From Sandaracinaceae bacterium (GTDB taxonomy: Bacteria; Myxococcota_A; Polyangia; Polyangiales; Houyiibacteriaceae), in NCBI GenBank assembly GCA_020633075.1, contig JACKEI010000006.1:62001-126000 (forward strand): a stretch of 64,000 nucleotides of DNA. Reading direction: 5' to 3'. Under the pieces are notes generated by a model. The model was not told where the DNA came from and ran no database searches. It saw nothing but the letters and a program-made list of their open reading frames with translations. Below, one piece after another: positions 17,006-25,572 of this stretch (position 1 is the stretch's first letter; the number at the start of each line of letters is the position of its first letter). A program made the position numbers and the translations under genes.

Positions 17006-17986
17006 ATGACCAAGCCGGACGCGCGACGCGCCGCCCTGTGCTCGCTGCTGATGCTGAGCGCCTGCAGCACCGAGTTCCCGACGCTGCAGGTGGGGCCCGC
17101 GGGGTTCCAGCACCCGACCTACGGCTACGTGATCGCCCCAGAGTCGGGTAGCGGGAGTGTGTTGCCGGTCGGCTGGCAGGCGCACCCGAGCGCGGCCCTC
17201 TCACGCGAGGTGCCGGTGGACCAGGACGGTGACGGTGTGCTGGACGGGTCGGTCGAGGTGCCCCTCTTCGACCTCGTGTACCTGGACGGCGGGGCGCGCG
17301 GGACCATCTTCGTCAGCACCTTCCCGACCTCACGCGAGGTGGCCGCGAGCGAGCTCGAGCGCGTCCTCGGCAGCTACGTGGCGAGCGCCGCGCGCGCGGG
17401 GCGGGTGACCTACGGCTTCCCCCGCGCGGTCTCGACCAGCGCGCCGCCCGTGGCCTCGCGCCTGCTCGGGTCCCGTACGCGCGCGGTGGACGGACGCCCG
17501 GCGCACGAGCTGCTCTTCGAGCTCGCCGACGTACCCGAGGCGCAGGTCACGGACGCCACCGTGTGGACCCGTGGCCACGTGGTGCTGGTGCGCCCCGAGC
17601 TGACCTTCAGCGACCACCAGTACAGCCGCGCCCACGGCGCCTCGACCGCCGCCTTCTTCCCCGTGCTCATGGTGCTCGGCTACGCCAGCTCCGCAGCGGA
17701 GTTCAGCACGCGCCACGACGCGTTCGAGGGCCTGCTGCGACGCCTGCGCTTCACTCAGGAGCCCGCCGCGCGCGAGCTCGGCGCGGCGCTGCGCCCCTGC
17801 GTGCAGCAGGAGACCCTGGTGGAGCTGCTGGTGCTGCCGGAGGGGCGCGTCGGCGCGCATGCGGCGCTTCCCGACGAGCCCACCGAGCGCTGCGTGAGCG
17901 GAGCCCTCGTGAGCGCGCGCCTCCCCGCCGCCGAGTGGCCGCGCACCTTCGCGCTGAGGGTCACTCCGGCGACCGAGGTGCAGTAG
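17006..17986 (+). CDS. Lipoprotein, function unknown
   Basis: 326 residues from the ATG at 17006. The signal peptide ends in LSAC, giving a lipidated C20. Early mature residues include HPTYGYVIAPESGSGSVLPV and an Asp-rich DQDGDGVLDGS loop that resembles a calcium-binding dockerin or thrombospondin type 3 loop. The rest is beta-rich with no recognised motif. TAGCGT (16993-16998) ends 7 nt before the ATG with no ribosome site, so it is probably leaderless. It converges on the acyl-CoA dehydrogenase gene. Confidence 0.7.
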   Translation: MTKPDARRAALCSLLMLSACSTEFPTLQVGPAGFQHPTYGYVIAPESGSGSVLPVGWQAHPSAALSREVPVDQDGDGVLDGSVEVPLFDLVYLDGGARGTIFVSTFPTSREVAASELERVLGSYVASAARAGRVTYGFPRAVSTSAPPVASRLLGSRTRAVDGRPAHELLFELADVPEAQVTDATVWTRGHVVLVRPELTFSDHQYSRAHGASTAAFFPVLMVLGYASSAAEFSTRHDAFEGLLRRLRFTQEPAARELGAALRPCVQQETLVELLVLPEGRVGAHAALPDEPTERCVSGALVSARLPAAEWPRTFALRVTPATEVQ

Positions 17987-18001
17987 GCCAGCGGGGCGCC
18001 G

Positions 18002-18017
18002 GCCTCACGTGTGAGGC
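18002..18017. terminator. Short dyad between convergent genes
   Basis: GCCTCAC-GT-GTGAGGC, arms of 7 bp around 2 nt; it would fold as a 5-bp stem with a 6-nt loop. It fills the end of the 31-bp gap between the 17006 and 18018 genes and abuts the latter's stop codon. It may serve both transcripts as a weak terminator. Confidence 0.35.
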
Positions 18018-19169
18018 TCAGCGCCCAGGCAGGGTGCCCATGGTCTTGCAGATGATGCCCAGCATGATCTCGTCCGCGCCGCCGCCGATGGAGCCGAGGC
18101 GTCCGTCGCGGTAGAGCTGGCCGGCGGGGTTCTCCCACATGAAGCCGTTGCCGCCCCAGTACTGGAGGCAGCTGTCGGCCACCTCGCGCGTCAGGCGCCC
18201 GACCTTGAGCTTGGCCATGGACGCGAGCTGCAACACGTCTTGCCCGTTCACGTACATCTCGCAGGCGCGGTAGGTGAGCGCGCGCAGGCACTCCACCTCG
18301 CACTTCAGCTCCGCCAGGCGGAAGTGAATCGACTGGTTGTCGAGCAGGCGCTGCCCGAACACCTTGCGGTCGCGGGTGTAGGCGATGGTCTCGTCGATGA
18401 CGCGCTCCATGGAGCGGATGCTGTTGGCGGCCGCGAAGAGGCGCTCCTCCTGGAACTGCAGCATCTGCATGGTGAAGCCGGCGCCCTCTTGGCCGATGCG
18501 GTTGCGCTGCGGCACGCGCACGTTGTCCAGGAACACCTGCGCCGTCTCGGAGGACAGCATGCCCAGCTTCTTGAGCGGCTTGTCCACGGTGATGCCCTTC
18601 GCGTCCTTGGGCACGACGATGAGCGACTTGTTGATGTGCGGCTTGCCGTCCGAGGTGTTGGCCAGGAGGCAGAACCAGTCCGCGCTGGGCGCGTTGGTGA
18701 TCCACATCTTGGTGCCGTTGATGACGTAGTCGCTGCCGTCCTTGGTCGCTGTGGTCTGCACGCCAGCCACGTCGGAGCCCGCCTGGGGCTCACTCACGGC
18801 GATGGCGGCCACCATGTCGCCCGCGATGGCAGGCGCCAGGTACTCCCTGCGCAGCTCGTCGCTGCCGAAGCGCGCCAGCGCGGGCGTGGCCATGTCGGTC
18901 TGCACACCCACCGCGAGCGGCACACCGCCGCAGGTCACGCGACCCATCTCCTCGGCCATGACCATGCCGTACGAGTAGTCGAGCCCCATGCCGCCGTACT
19001 CGGTGGGCTTGGTCACGCCCAGCAGCCCGAGCTCGCCCATGCTCTTGAAGACCTCGTGGATGGGAAAGCGGCCCGCGTCCTCCCACTCTCGGACGTGTGG
19101 GTTCAGCTCGGCCTCGACGAACGTGCGGACGGTGCGGCGAAGCTCTTCGTGCTCTGGCGTAAAGATCAT
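18018..19169 (-). CDS. Acyl-CoA dehydrogenase
   Basis: 383 residues from the ATG at 19169, with GGAGA about 7 nt upstream. All three family regions are visible. The helical N-domain starts MIFTPEHEELRRTVRTFVE. The FAD-contact beta region is AAIAVSEPQAGSDVAG followed by KMWITNAPSADWF. The C-terminal helices include VFGQRLLDNQSIHFRLAEL and the end motif YWGGNGFMWENPAGQLYRD, then IGGGADEIM. It oxidises an acyl-CoA (fatty, branched or steroid side chain) and passes electrons to ETF. The catalytic Glu usually found near the C-terminal GT-E-I motif is not obvious (GGGADEI), so the base may lie elsewhere, as in several subfamilies. It is a single gene, with substrate unknown. Confidence 0.92.
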   Translation of the reverse strand: MIFTPEHEELRRTVRTFVEAELNPHVREWEDAGRFPIHEVFKSMGELGLLGVTKPTEYGGMGLDYSYGMVMAEEMGRVTCGGVPLAVGVQTDMATPALARFGSDELRREYLAPAIAGDMVAAIAVSEPQAGSDVAGVQTTATKDGSDYVINGTKMWITNAPSADWFCLLANTSDGKPHINKSLIVVPKDAKGITVDKPLKKLGMLSSETAQVFLDNVRVPQRNRIGQEGAGFTMQMLQFQEERLFAAANSIRSMERVIDETIAYTRDRKVFGQRLLDNQSIHFRLAELKCEVECLRALTYRACEMYVNGQDVLQLASMAKLKVGRLTREVADSCLQYWGGNGFMWENPAGQLYRDGRLGSIGGGADEIMLGIICKTMGTLPGR

Positions 19170-19281
19170 GCGGGTGTCTCCAACGGAAATGCGGGCGCTG
19201 CGCGCCGTGTGAGGGGCGCGCAGATGGTACCTGTTCTGTGGCACGGGGCACCGCCTACGGCGGCGTTGCCTGCACGGCCCC

Positions 19282-21891
19282 TCAGCGCGCGGTCGACGCA
19301 GCCGCCTGCGCCGGCGCGAAGAAGCGCGCCAGCAGGTCGTCCTGCGCCAGGCCAGCCTCTGCAGGGATCACCAAGCGCCCGCCGATGGGGCGCCCGATCC
19401 GTACGCGCGCCGTGTCACGCGCGGCCGCGTTGGTCTGCACGTGTCCGCTCGAGTCGATGACCACCAGCTGAGGGTTGGGGTCGCCGTCGCCGTGCACCAG
19501 CGTGGCCAGGCGGATGTAGCCGCTGCCGTCCGTGCGGTACACGTAGGCGTACGGGCTCTCGGCCACCGACACGAAGCGTCCGTCCGGGCTGAAGGTGGCC
19601 GGTCCCGCGAAGCGGCAGGGCCCGAGCACGATCGCCTCCGTGGACGTGAGGGGCCGCAGCTCGAGGCGGCGGTCTGGCGTGCAGCGCAGCGCCTTGGTGC
19701 CGTCGTCGTCCAGGATCTCGCCGCTGCGCAGCTGACCTTCCGCGATGGCCGTCCCGGTGTCGATGTCGACGAGGCTCACCTGCTCGCCCTCGAGCACCAG
19801 GTGGTCTCCGGTGCGGCTCAGCCACCACTCGGCCCCTCCGAGCGGTCGGTCGATGAGCTCACGCGCGCGCCCCATGTCCAGCACGTGCACGCGGTCGTCG
19901 ACCTGGACGGCGATGCGCTCTGTGCCTTCGTCAGGCTGACGCGCGGGGCCAATGCGCCCCTCGAAGGTCGTGAACAGCTCCCGGCGACGGCGGTCCACCG
20001 CGTAGGCGAAGGCGCGCGCCTCCGTGTGGATCAGCAGGCCGCGCATGTTGCCGGTCCAGCGCAGGTCCACGTCCGGCGCGCCGACCGCGACGGTGCTGGT
20101 CATCACGAGGCGACCGCGCCCGAGGTCCACGATCCAGAACTCCACCTCGTCGTCGATGAACGTGTAGACGAGCGCGCGCGAGCTGTCGTCCGCGATGAAC
20201 AGGTTGTAGCGACACACCCGGCGTCCAGCGTCGCACAGGCGCGGCGTCTCCAGGTGTGGCACCGCGCTCCGCACGCGCGTGACCCGCTCACCGACGAGGA
20301 ACTGGAGCCGGTTGTCGACCAGAAGGAGCTCCGCCTGGCCGTCGCGACTGGTCGCCAGCAGCGCACCCCCCTCCGGGCGCTGGGCGCGTTGGCCGGTCGG
20401 CGCGCCACAGGCGTGAAGGGGCCGCGGGGCGTCGCCGCTGGTCCACGGCAAGATGTTGGAGCGGGTGACGCACGCGCTCGTCGACAGCTGCCCGCTGTCC
20501 GTCACGGACGCGCTCCCGCTGCGCCCGAGCAGCGCGAGCCCGCGTGAGTCGTGACGCCACTCGGTCCTCCAGACGCTGAACGGTCCCGCTTCGAACATGC
20601 GCGCGTTGCCGTACTCGCGCGTGTCCAGATCGAACGGACGCACGCTGTTCCTGTCGAGCCGCAGCACCCTCCGACCCGCGAGCGGCATGAAGCGCGACTC
20701 CGGCTCGATTTCCTCGGCGTACAGCTCGTTGCCGGTGGTCGTGTCCAACACGTGCAGGAAGCCGTCGCTCGAGAAGTCGTAGGCGCGCGACCCGTCGTCG
20801 GTCAGCGTCGCACTCCACACGTCTCGGAGGAGCGCACGCGGCGCCCCGATGCGCGTGTCGACCAGCAGCGTTCCGTCTGGGCCCGTGATCTGCAGCAGGC
20901 GACCGCCCGCCACGATCTCGGCCGGCAACTCCGAGGCGTCCGCGAACTCGGCCAGGGACTCCAGGCGGAAGCGACCGAGCTCTCGTCCGTCGCTCGGGTC
21001 GTAGGTGCGGACGAGCCCGCCCCACTCGAGCGTGACCAGCTCGGCGCGGTCTTGCACGAAGGCGCACGCGGAGAACGCAGGCTCCGCCTCGGAGTCGGCC
21101 CCTTCTCGCGCGGCTGGCTGCAGTGACGCCACCTCGCGGCCCGACGAGCCGTCCCGCAGCGAGATGCTGCGCCGTCCACAGATGGCCAAGCGCCGCCCGT
21201 CGGGGCTGTACCACAGGCCATCCGGTGCCCCGCTCCCGCGGACGTTGGCGACCACCTCGACGGCGGGTCCCTCTTCGAGGTCCGTGATGGGTGCGATGCG
21301 CAGCGTCAGCCCCTCATCCACGTCCTCGAGCCAGGCCACCTGCCGCCCGTTCGGGTCCAGCTCCGCGTAGTCCTGTCGCCGCCATTGACCTGGCGCTGCC
21401 TCGGAGCGCCGCCCCGTGTGGAGGTCGTACACCACGAACTTGGGCCGCACGACGTTGCTGCTGGTGCCGCGCGCCATCAACACCGTCCCGCTCGCGTCGA
21501 ACTGGAAGCTGCCCCAGTCGTTTCCGCCATGGATGAACGGGTGATCGTGCACGCGGATCTGTCCGCTCTCGAGGTCCATCACCGCGACGGCACCCTGGTA
21601 GCTCATGAGCGCGAGCAGCTGCCCGTTGGGCGACGCCACGGCCACGCTCAGGCCGTCCCGCGCGAAGTCCTGGAGCACCACCTCGGGGTCGGGCATGGGC
21701 TCGTCCTCGCGGCGCACGCGGACGGGCGCGCGAACCGGCGCGACGACCTGCGCCTCGGGCTCTACCGGCGCGGCCTCCGCAGCCGTGGTCTCGGGCGGTA
21801 CCGTGGGCGCGGCCGTCTGCGTGCCTCCGCAACCCAACAGATGGAGTAGCGTCGCGACCCCTACCAGCGTGCTCTGTCCCCGGTTCCTCAT
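19282..21891 (-). CDS. Large WD40/YVTN-like propeller lipoprotein
   Basis: 869 residues with GGAGG 6 nt before the ATG. The signal peptide ends in LLGC, giving a lipidated C21, and a Pro/Ala/Glu-rich linker runs to about residue 65. The remainder is a long series of propeller-like strands, for example SVAVASPNGQLLALMSYQGA, LWYSPDGRRLAICGRRSI and ATFSPDGRFVSVAESPYAYV. These suggest one or two beta-propellers. No catalytic residues are evident. A surface binding or scaffold role is likely. It stands alone, 112 nt upstream of the acyl-CoA dehydrogenase gene, with a small dyad (19251-19263) after its stop. Confidence 0.75.
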   Translation of the reverse strand: MRNRGQSTLVGVATLLHLLGCGGTQTAAPTVPPETTAAEAAPVEPEAQVVAPVRAPVRVRREDEPMPDPEVVLQDFARDGLSVAVASPNGQLLALMSYQGAVAVMDLESGQIRVHDHPFIHGGNDWGSFQFDASGTVLMARGTSSNVVRPKFVVYDLHTGRRSEAAPGQWRRQDYAELDPNGRQVAWLEDVDEGLTLRIAPITDLEEGPAVEVVANVRGSGAPDGLWYSPDGRRLAICGRRSISLRDGSSGREVASLQPAAREGADSEAEPAFSACAFVQDRAELVTLEWGGLVRTYDPSDGRELGRFRLESLAEFADASELPAEIVAGGRLLQITGPDGTLLVDTRIGAPRALLRDVWSATLTDDGSRAYDFSSDGFLHVLDTTTGNELYAEEIEPESRFMPLAGRRVLRLDRNSVRPFDLDTREYGNARMFEAGPFSVWRTEWRHDSRGLALLGRSGSASVTDSGQLSTSACVTRSNILPWTSGDAPRPLHACGAPTGQRAQRPEGGALLATSRDGQAELLLVDNRLQFLVGERVTRVRSAVPHLETPRLCDAGRRVCRYNLFIADDSSRALVYTFIDDEVEFWIVDLGRGRLVMTSTVAVGAPDVDLRWTGNMRGLLIHTEARAFAYAVDRRRRELFTTFEGRIGPARQPDEGTERIAVQVDDRVHVLDMGRARELIDRPLGGAEWWLSRTGDHLVLEGEQVSLVDIDTGTAIAEGQLRSGEILDDDGTKALRCTPDRRLELRPLTSTEAIVLGPCRFAGPATFSPDGRFVSVAESPYAYVYRTDGSGYIRLATLVHGDGDPNPQLVVIDSSGHVQTNAAARDTARVRIGRPIGGRLVIPAEAGLAQDDLLARFFAPAQAAASTAR

Positions 21892-22078
21892 GCTGACCTC
21901 CGTTTTGCGGGCGAGGCTACCACCGCGCAGCAGGGCTTGGAACGCAGGACGAGCGGACCCGCCAACAGGGCCGTGTGCTCGGCCCGAGAGGTCGTCCGGC
22001 TCTCGACCGCAGCGGGCTCACTCGATCGCAACGTCGAGGGCCCTAAAGTGGCAAGGCGGACCGGCGCTCCGCCACGCC

Positions 22079-22675
22079 CTACCCCGGCTCGGGCACGCCC
22101 ACCAAGCGGCGCACCACGGCCAGGAAGTGCTCGCGCATGGCGTCGCTGGTGGCTTCCTCGCCGTAGAGAATCTGGCGGATGACCGGTGCGCCGTGGGCCA
22201 CCACGCCGTAGGCGGCGATGGTCATGATCAGCGCCTCGGGCTCGATGTCGGGCAGCGCCCCCGCGTCGCGTGACGCGCGCAGCCCCGCGATCAGCTGGCG
22301 CACGAAGGCGCCGGCCACGTCGCGCTTCACCGCGTTGCGCTCGCTGACGGCCTCGAAGGCCTCACGCAGCAGCAACGACGCGAGGTCTGGCTTCTCCGCC
22401 AGCGCGTCCCAGAACACGGCCGCGAACACCGTGAGGGTCTCGGCCGGCCCCAATCCCAGGCCCGCGACGCTGAGCAGGCGCGACTGGGCCAGCTCCATGA
22501 GCTCTGCCGTGATGGTGTCGTAGAGCTCCTGCTTGCCGCCCGGGAAGTGGTGGAAGATGGACGCCGCGCGGATGCCCGCTTCGTCACCGATGGCGCGCAG
22601 GGGAGCACCTTCATAGCCATAGAGGGCAAATTGGCGGGCTGCTGCGCTCAGGATTCGTTCTTTGGTGGTTTGCAT
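22079..22675 (-). CDS. TetR-family regulator of the lipid-enzyme operon
   Basis: 198 residues. The helix-turn-helix is at about residues 8-52, starting KERILSAAARQFALYGYEGA and including IGDEAGIRAASIFHHF as the recognition region. The C-terminal domain (VFWDALAEKPDLASLLLREA) resembles the ligand-binding half of fatty-acid-related TetRs, but the ligand is unknown. It diverges from the aldehyde dehydrogenase gene. A 22-bp imperfect palindrome with a perfect CTAAC/GTTAG core lies between them, so it probably represses both genes. Confidence 0.88.
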   Translation of the reverse strand: MQTTKERILSAAARQFALYGYEGAPLRAIGDEAGIRAASIFHHFPGGKQELYDTITAELMELAQSRLLSVAGLGLGPAETLTVFAAVFWDALAEKPDLASLLLREAFEAVSERNAVKRDVAGAFVRQLIAGLRASRDAGALPDIEPEALIMTIAAYGVVAHGAPVIRQILYGEEATSDAMREHFLAVVRRLVGVPEPG

Positions 22676-22725
22676 CGGGGGCGTTCGGCAAAAGACACAC
22701 GGCGTGCGCCTTGGGGCTTGCGGTC

Positions 22726-22747
22726 CAGTCTAACACACGTTAGGCTG
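22726..22747. promoter_or_regulatory. TetR operator candidate in front of the lipid-enzyme operon
   Basis: CAGtCTAAC-ACAC-GTTAGgCTG, a 22-bp palindrome with one mismatched pair in 9-bp arms. It lies 51 nt from the tetR start and 30 nt from the aldehyde dehydrogenase ATG. This is the size and symmetry expected of a TetR-family operator. Confidence 0.6.
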
Positions 22748-22776
22748 GGTCTACCACTCAATAGAGTACCGTGATC

Positions 22777-24426
22777 ATGCCCACCACGCAGCCCAGCACC
22801 TCGGTCCCCATGCCCGCCTCCCCCGCGAACGACGTGGTCGCACCAGCGGCGCCCGGCGCCAGCCCCGCGTCCAACACCAGCCCCAGCGTAATTGAGTGCA
22901 AGAGCCCCATCACGGGCGAGCGCTTCGCCGAGATCCCGGTGGATGACGCCGCCGCGGTCCAGGCCGCAATCGCCCGCGCCCGCACCGCGCAAGAGGCCTA
23001 CGCACAAGCCAGCTTCGCGGACCGGCGGCGCGTGCTGCGCAGCCTCTTGAGCGCCGTGGTGGAGCACGCGGACGCCATCTGCGACGCGGTGGTGCGCGAC
23101 TCCGGCAAGACGCGCGAGAACGCCATGCTGGGCGAGGTCATGCCCATCTGCGAGAAGCTGCGCTGGAACATCAAGCGTAGTGAGGCCCTGCTGCGCCCCC
23201 AGCCCGTCTCGAGCGGCATGCTGGTGCACAAGCGCGCGCAGATCGAGTACCACCCGGCCGGCGTGGCGGGCGCCATCTTGCCTTGGAACTACCCGTTCCA
23301 GAACCTGCTCAACCCCATCATCACCGCGCTCGCAGCGGGCGACAGTATCGTCATCAAGCCCAGCGAGTGGGTCAGCTGGTCCAGCGCGCGCTTCCTCACC
23401 ATCGTGCGCGACGCCATCGCGCAGGCCGGGCAGTCGCCAGAGCTGGTGCAGGTGGTGCACGGCTACGCGGAGACGGCGCAGGCGCTCATCGCGGGCGGGG
23501 TGGACGTGCTGCTCTTCATCGGCAGCGTTCCCAACGGCCGGCGCGTGCTGCGGGCCGCAGCCGAGACGCTCACGCCGGTGGTGCTGGAGCTGGGCGGCAA
23601 GGACCCGCTCATCGTGTGCGACGACGCCGACATGGAGCGCGCGGTGCACGCGGCCCTGGGAGGCACCTTCATCAACTGCGGGCAGAACTGCGTCGCCTCC
23701 GAGCGCATCCTCGTGCACCGCAGCAAGCTGGCGTGGTTCGAGGGGCGCATCGCCAGCCACGTGAACGCCATGCGCCAGGGCGCCTCGGAGAACGGGCTGG
23801 TGGACGTGGGCGCCATGATCACGCCGCTACAGCTGGCGCACGTGGAGGGCCTGGTCGCCCGCGCCGTGCAGGATGGCGCGCGCATCGTCACGGGCGGCAA
23901 GCGGCAGCCGGGCACCAACGGCTGGTACTACGAGCCCACCGTGCTGGCCGACCTCACCCCCGACATGGAGATCATGCGCGAGGAGATGTTCGGCCCCGTC
24001 ATGCTGCTGTGCCCTTTCGACAGCGACGAAGAGGCCATCCAGATCGCGAACGCCACCGCCTTCGGGCTCTCGTCCTCCGTGTTCTCGCGCGATGGCGCGC
24101 GCGCCAAGCGCATCGCGGACCGCGTGCAGGCCGGCATGGCGGCCATCAACGACTTCGGCGGCATGACCTACATGGCGCAAGAGCTGCCCTTCGGGGGCGT
24201 GAAGGACTCGGGCTTCGGCCGCATGAACGGCGCCGAGGGGCTGCGCGCCTTCTGCACCAGCAAGGGCGTGCTGGTGGACCGCTTCCCGTTCGGCTTCCCC
24301 GCCAAGGTCTTCCCCGCGGGCACCGACGACTACGACACCACGCGCAACGCCGTGCGCCTGCTCTACGGCGCGTCCCTGGGCGAGAGGGCCAAGGCCCTGC
24401 GCGACCTCATCAGAAAACCGCGCTGA
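22777..24426 (+). CDS. Aldehyde dehydrogenase, ALDH22-like
   Basis: 549 residues from the ATG at 22777; a GTG at 22771 is possible. Catalytic E271 (in ELGGKD) and nucleophile C305 (in GQNC) are present, with the family spacing. Segments HKRAQIEYHPAGVAGAILPW and VLELGGKDPLIVCDDADM closely resemble plant ALDH22 and yeast Msc7, as I remember them. The C-terminal extension (DDYDTTRNAVRLLYGASLGE) matches the ALDH22 tail. It oxidises an aldehyde to an acid with NAD(P)+; a lipid aldehyde is likely. It is the first gene of a run with 39, 63, 16 and 5 nt gaps. The low-complexity N-terminus (residues 1-30) is not part of the fold. Confidence 0.88.
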   Translation: MPTTQPSTSVPMPASPANDVVAPAAPGASPASNTSPSVIECKSPITGERFAEIPVDDAAAVQAAIARARTAQEAYAQASFADRRRVLRSLLSAVVEHADAICDAVVRDSGKTRENAMLGEVMPICEKLRWNIKRSEALLRPQPVSSGMLVHKRAQIEYHPAGVAGAILPWNYPFQNLLNPIITALAAGDSIVIKPSEWVSWSSARFLTIVRDAIAQAGQSPELVQVVHGYAETAQALIAGGVDVLLFIGSVPNGRRVLRAAAETLTPVVLELGGKDPLIVCDDADMERAVHAALGGTFINCGQNCVASERILVHRSKLAWFEGRIASHVNAMRQGASENGLVDVGAMITPLQLAHVEGLVARAVQDGARIVTGGKRQPGTNGWYYEPTVLADLTPDMEIMREEMFGPVMLLCPFDSDEEAIQIANATAFGLSSSVFSRDGARAKRIADRVQAGMAAINDFGGMTYMAQELPFGGVKDSGFGRMNGAEGLRAFCTSKGVLVDRFPFGFPAKVFPAGTDDYDTTRNAVRLLYGASLGERAKALRDLIRKPR

Positions 24427-24465
24427 ACAAGCGCCTTCCTCATCCAAGACATTCGGAGACCCATC

Positions 24466-25509
24466 ATGACTACACGCTCACTCGTCACCGGCGCCTGCGG
24501 CTTCGTCGGCCGCCACCTCACCCGTCGCCTGGTGGAGCGCGGTGACACCGTCATCGCCACGGACATCGGCAACCCCAGCGCGCTCAGCGACGTGGCCACA
24601 CGCATCACCTTCGTGAAGGCGGACCTGCGCGACGCCGACGCCATGAAGAAGCTGTGCGCCGACGTGGACGTGGTCTTCCACTGCGCCTCCGTGGTGCACA
24701 CCAACGCGACCATGGAGTCGCTGGTGTGGGACATCAACTACGGCGGCGCCATGAACATCAACAAAGCCTGCATGCGCGAGGGTGGCCCACGCATCGTGTA
24801 CGTGAGCTCCGCCAGCGCCGTGTACGAAGGCAAGGACGTGGAGAACGGCGACGAGAGCATGCCGTACTCCAGCATCTCCCAGGCCAGCTACGCGGACAGC
24901 AAGATCGCCGCGGAGAAGGCCACCCTCGAGGCCGCCAAGCGCGGGGAGATCCGGGCCTGCTCGCTGCGCCCGCACGTCATCTTCGGGCCCGAGGACCAGC
25001 GCCTGATGCCCAACATCGTGCTGCGCGCGCGGCAGGGGCGGCTGATCTTCAGCGTGGGGCGCGAGCGCAAGCTCTCGGACTTCACGTACATCGACAACCT
25101 GATCGACGCGCTGTTGCTGGCGGACGAGGGCCTGGCGAACAAGCCCGACGAGGTCAACGGCGAGGCCTTCTTCATCACCAACGGCGAGCCCATGGGCTTC
25201 TGGGACTTCGTGGGCGAGGTGCTGGCCGAGATGAAGCTGCCGCCCATCCGCGCGGCCATGCCGTACCACCTGGCGTATGCGGCGGCGGCCGTGGCCGAGG
25301 GCATCGACGCGCTGCGCGGCGGCAAGCTGGGCACGGCCAACGGGCTGAGCCGCTTCGCGGTGCGCTACATGTGCACCCACCACTACTTCTCCATCGAGAA
25401 GGCGCGCCGCGTGCTGGGCTACGAGCCCAAGGTGAGCGTGCGCGAGGGCATCACACGCACGATCGCGACCTGGCCGGCGGAGGAGCTGCCGGCGCGCAAG
25501 AGCGCTTGA
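24466..25509 (+). CDS. NSDHL/Erg26-like NAD(P)-dependent 3-beta-hydroxysteroid dehydrogenase
   Basis: 347-residue extended short-chain dehydrogenase. The Rossmann motif TGACGFVG lies at residues 8-15, with catalytic Y142 and K146 in YADSK. Many segments line up with eukaryotic NSDHL/Erg26, the sterol C-4 decarboxylase: VVFHCAS, SSASAVYEGKDVENGDESMPY with one extra residue, LRPHVIFGPEDQ, DFTYIDN, FFITNGEPMGFWDF and HHYFSIEKARRVLGYEP. That family oxidises the 3-beta-hydroxyl of 4-carboxysterols with loss of CO2. The substrate here is inferred. GGAG stands before the ATG. The next genes supply a reductase and a sterol hydroxylase/desaturase, as the same pathway would need. Confidence 0.85.
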   Translation: MTTRSLVTGACGFVGRHLTRRLVERGDTVIATDIGNPSALSDVATRITFVKADLRDADAMKKLCADVDVVFHCASVVHTNATMESLVWDINYGGAMNINKACMREGGPRIVYVSSASAVYEGKDVENGDESMPYSSISQASYADSKIAAEKATLEAAKRGEIRACSLRPHVIFGPEDQRLMPNIVLRARQGRLIFSVGRERKLSDFTYIDNLIDALLLADEGLANKPDEVNGEAFFITNGEPMGFWDFVGEVLAEMKLPPIRAAMPYHLAYAAAAVAEGIDALRGGKLGTANGLSRFAVRYMCTHHYFSIEKARRVLGYEPKVSVREGITRTIATWPAEELPARKSA

Positions 25510-25572
25510 GCCGCGGCGCATTCGAGCGCATTCGAGGATATCCAGACGAGACCCGAGGACCCGAGACGCACC

